Assembly: GCA_903876465.1 (NCBI GenBank)
Contig: CAIRAF010000001.1
Span: forward strand, 1-7,697
Direction: 5' to 3'
Origin: an uncultured bacterium
GTDB taxonomy: Bacteria; Patescibacteriota; Minisyncoccia; Phycocordibacterales; PALSA-1337
Length of the DNA: 7,697 nucleotides
Below, in pieces: positions 7,051 through 7,697 of the stretch. The stretch's first letter is position 1. The number at the start of each line of letters is the position of its first letter. The notes below the pieces were generated by a model, which made no database searches, was not told where the DNA came from, and saw nothing but the letters and a program-made list of their open reading frames with translations. Both the position numbers and the translations under genes were made by a program.

Positions 7051-7078
7051 TATTGCAATATATCGAATTTGATCAAAC

Positions 7079-7429
7079 CTACGCTACTGGAGCTGGAGTT
7101 GGAGTTGCTTCAGCTGGCTTTGCTGCATCAGGAGCTACCTCCTTCTTTATTGGACTTTTCTTTGGAAGAACGTTTATTTTCTTACCTGTAATAACCTTTT
7201 GAGATACAAGGAAATTATGAAGAGTATCTGAAAGCTTTGCACCATTTGAAATCCAGTGCTTGATAGCCTCTGTGTCGAGCTGTTCTGCTTTGTTCTTTGT
7301 GCGAGAGTCATACCAACCGAGGTTCTTGAGATACTTACCACTCTTTGGACCGTTTTTTGAGTCAGTCAATACAACACGGAATGTTGGTTCGTGTTTGCGT
7401 CCTGTGCGCTGTAGTCTGATGATAAGCAT
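7079..7429 (-). CDS. rpsP: 30S ribosomal protein bS16
   Basis: This 116-residue protein belongs to the small ribosomal subunit, where bS16 binds 16S rRNA early in assembly. The family signature is clear at the N-terminus: LIIRLQRTGRKHEPTFRVVL, then DSKNGPKSGKYLKNLGWYDS, and TEAIKHWISNGAKLSDTL in the second half. The core ends near residue 81. The remaining 35 residues are a Lys-rich then Ala/Pro-rich tail (PKKSPIKKEVAPDAAKPAEA), longer than the roughly 80-residue E. coli protein and probably disordered. The ATG fits the conserved family start. No Shine-Dalgarno sequence precedes it. It lies 32 bases after the cysteine desulfurase stop and ends in its own terminator. The usual rpsP partners (rimM, trmD) are not next to it on the downstream side. 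Confidence 0.97.
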   Translation of the reverse strand: MLIIRLQRTGRKHEPTFRVVLTDSKNGPKSGKYLKNLGWYDSRTKNKAEQLDTEAIKHWISNGAKLSDTLHNFLVSQKVITGKKINVLPKKSPIKKEVAPDAAKPAEATPTPAPVA

Positions 7430-7443
7430 ATGTGTAGAAAGGG

Positions 7444-7472
7444 ATAGTATCAGAATATGGCTTATAGCGCAA
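7444..7472 (-). promoter_or_regulatory. rpsP: Possible rpsP promoter
   Basis: On the minus strand TTGCGC (7467-7472) and TACTAT (7444-7449) are spaced by exactly 17 bases, with a TGA just before the -10 hexamer that provides the extended -10 TG. Transcription would begin about 7-8 bases before the rpsP ATG, making the message nearly leaderless. The -35 part overlaps the last codons of the upstream gene. Both hexamers match the consensus only partly, so co-transcription with the upstream gene is equally possible. Confidence 0.35.
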
Positions 7473-7697
7473 GCTTCTCTTTACTTAAAATGGAGGATAT
7501 TAGCAAAACAGTCTTTTTTATATCACTTTTTTGAGTCCACCTACCAAAAGAGAACCGAAGTGAAGTTTTACTATCTGCACCAATTGATTTCAATACATAA
7601 GACTCGTCTTCATCTCGAAGGCATGAGCTTTTAGTAGAACAAGCAATACCCTTTGCATCAAGTTGAAATAAGAGGAATTCATTATCAATTCCTGGAA
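7462..7697 (-). CDS. Cysteine desulfurase (NifS/IscS-like, class V aminotransferase fold), C-terminal 77 residues; 5' end outside window
   Basis: The frame enters at the window edge and stops with TAA at 7462-7464. The visible part reads PGIDNEFLLFQLDAKGIACS, followed by TKSSCLRDEDESYVLKSIGA and then SLRFSFGRWTQKSDI. This is the C-terminal small domain of cysteine desulfurases: the (L)-x-LD-x-x-GI strand, the mobile catalytic loop, the S/D-x-VL-x-x-x-G helix and the (I/L)RFS-GR-T strand. In the alignment with S-S-G-S-A-C of IscS, the second cysteine of CSTKSSC is the catalytic one that carries the persulfide. The pyridoxal-phosphate lysine lies upstream and is not visible. The enzyme takes sulfur from cysteine for iron-sulfur clusters or tRNA thiolation; which one cannot be told here. 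A selenocysteine-lyase-like relative cannot be excluded. Confidence 0.85.
   Translation of the reverse strand, partial: PGIDNEFLLFQLDAKGIACSTKSSCLRDEDESYVLKSIGADSKTSLRFSFGRWTQKSDIKKTVLLISSILSKEKLAL

Noticed and set aside
7260..7634. Plus-strand open frame of 124 codons crossing the rpsP start.
   Set aside because: It overlaps the antisense of two confidently recognised genes (rpsP and the cysteine desulfurase), with no family resemblance and no start signal.

Overview
The window holds three genes, all on the minus strand, so transcription runs from high to low coordinates. They are the 3' end of a class V aminotransferase-fold cysteine desulfurase (7462-7697, start outside the window), a complete rpsP for ribosomal protein bS16 (7079-7429), and the first 2,315 codons of a giant secreted or cell-surface protein gene (starts at 6945, still open at base 1). 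Plus-strand open frames across the window are antisense shadows of these genes.

The organism is most likely a member of the Candidate Phyla Radiation (Patescibacteria, probably a Parcubacteria-type lineage). This is an inference. It rests on the AT-leaning sequence, the bS16 with an Ala/Pro/Lys-rich tail, the cysteine desulfurase loop type, the absence of visible Shine-Dalgarno sequences before both starts, and a very large Thr/Ser/Gly/Asn-rich surface protein with a short hydrophobic N-terminus. No gene in the window fixes the taxonomy. The giant frame reads through without any TGA, so the window gives no sign of a reassigned stop codon.

Region by region: 7462-7697 is the cysteine desulfurase C-terminus with its catalytic-cysteine loop. 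7430-7461 is a 32-base spacer; a possible promoter spans the spacer and the end of the upstream gene. 7079-7429 is rpsP, followed by a clear rho-independent terminator at 7029-7050. 6946-7028 is the control region of the giant gene, with an extended -10 promoter and a 13-base palindrome where a -35 element would lie. 1-6945 is the giant gene.

The giant protein is a string of extracellular modules. In order they are an N-terminal hydrophobic segment, a LamG/concanavalin-like domain, a Gly/Thr linker, an InlB-B-like repeat, a fibronectin-III-like domain, beta-helix 1, a Cys-containing InlB-B-like repeat, beta-helix 2, an InlB-B-like plus SH3-like pair, another Cys-containing InlB-B-like repeat, beta-helix 3, a second InlB-B-like plus SH3-like pair, a thrombospondin type 3 calcium-binding repeat, and the start of a further domain. 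The two InlB-SH3 pairs are encoded by a 562-bp direct repeat spaced by exactly 2,055 bp (685 codons). The layout suggests an adhesin or glycan-binding stalk. Its C-terminal anchor, partner and substrate cannot be seen here. The two housekeeping genes are separated from it by a terminator and a new promoter, so it is probably an independent transcription unit.
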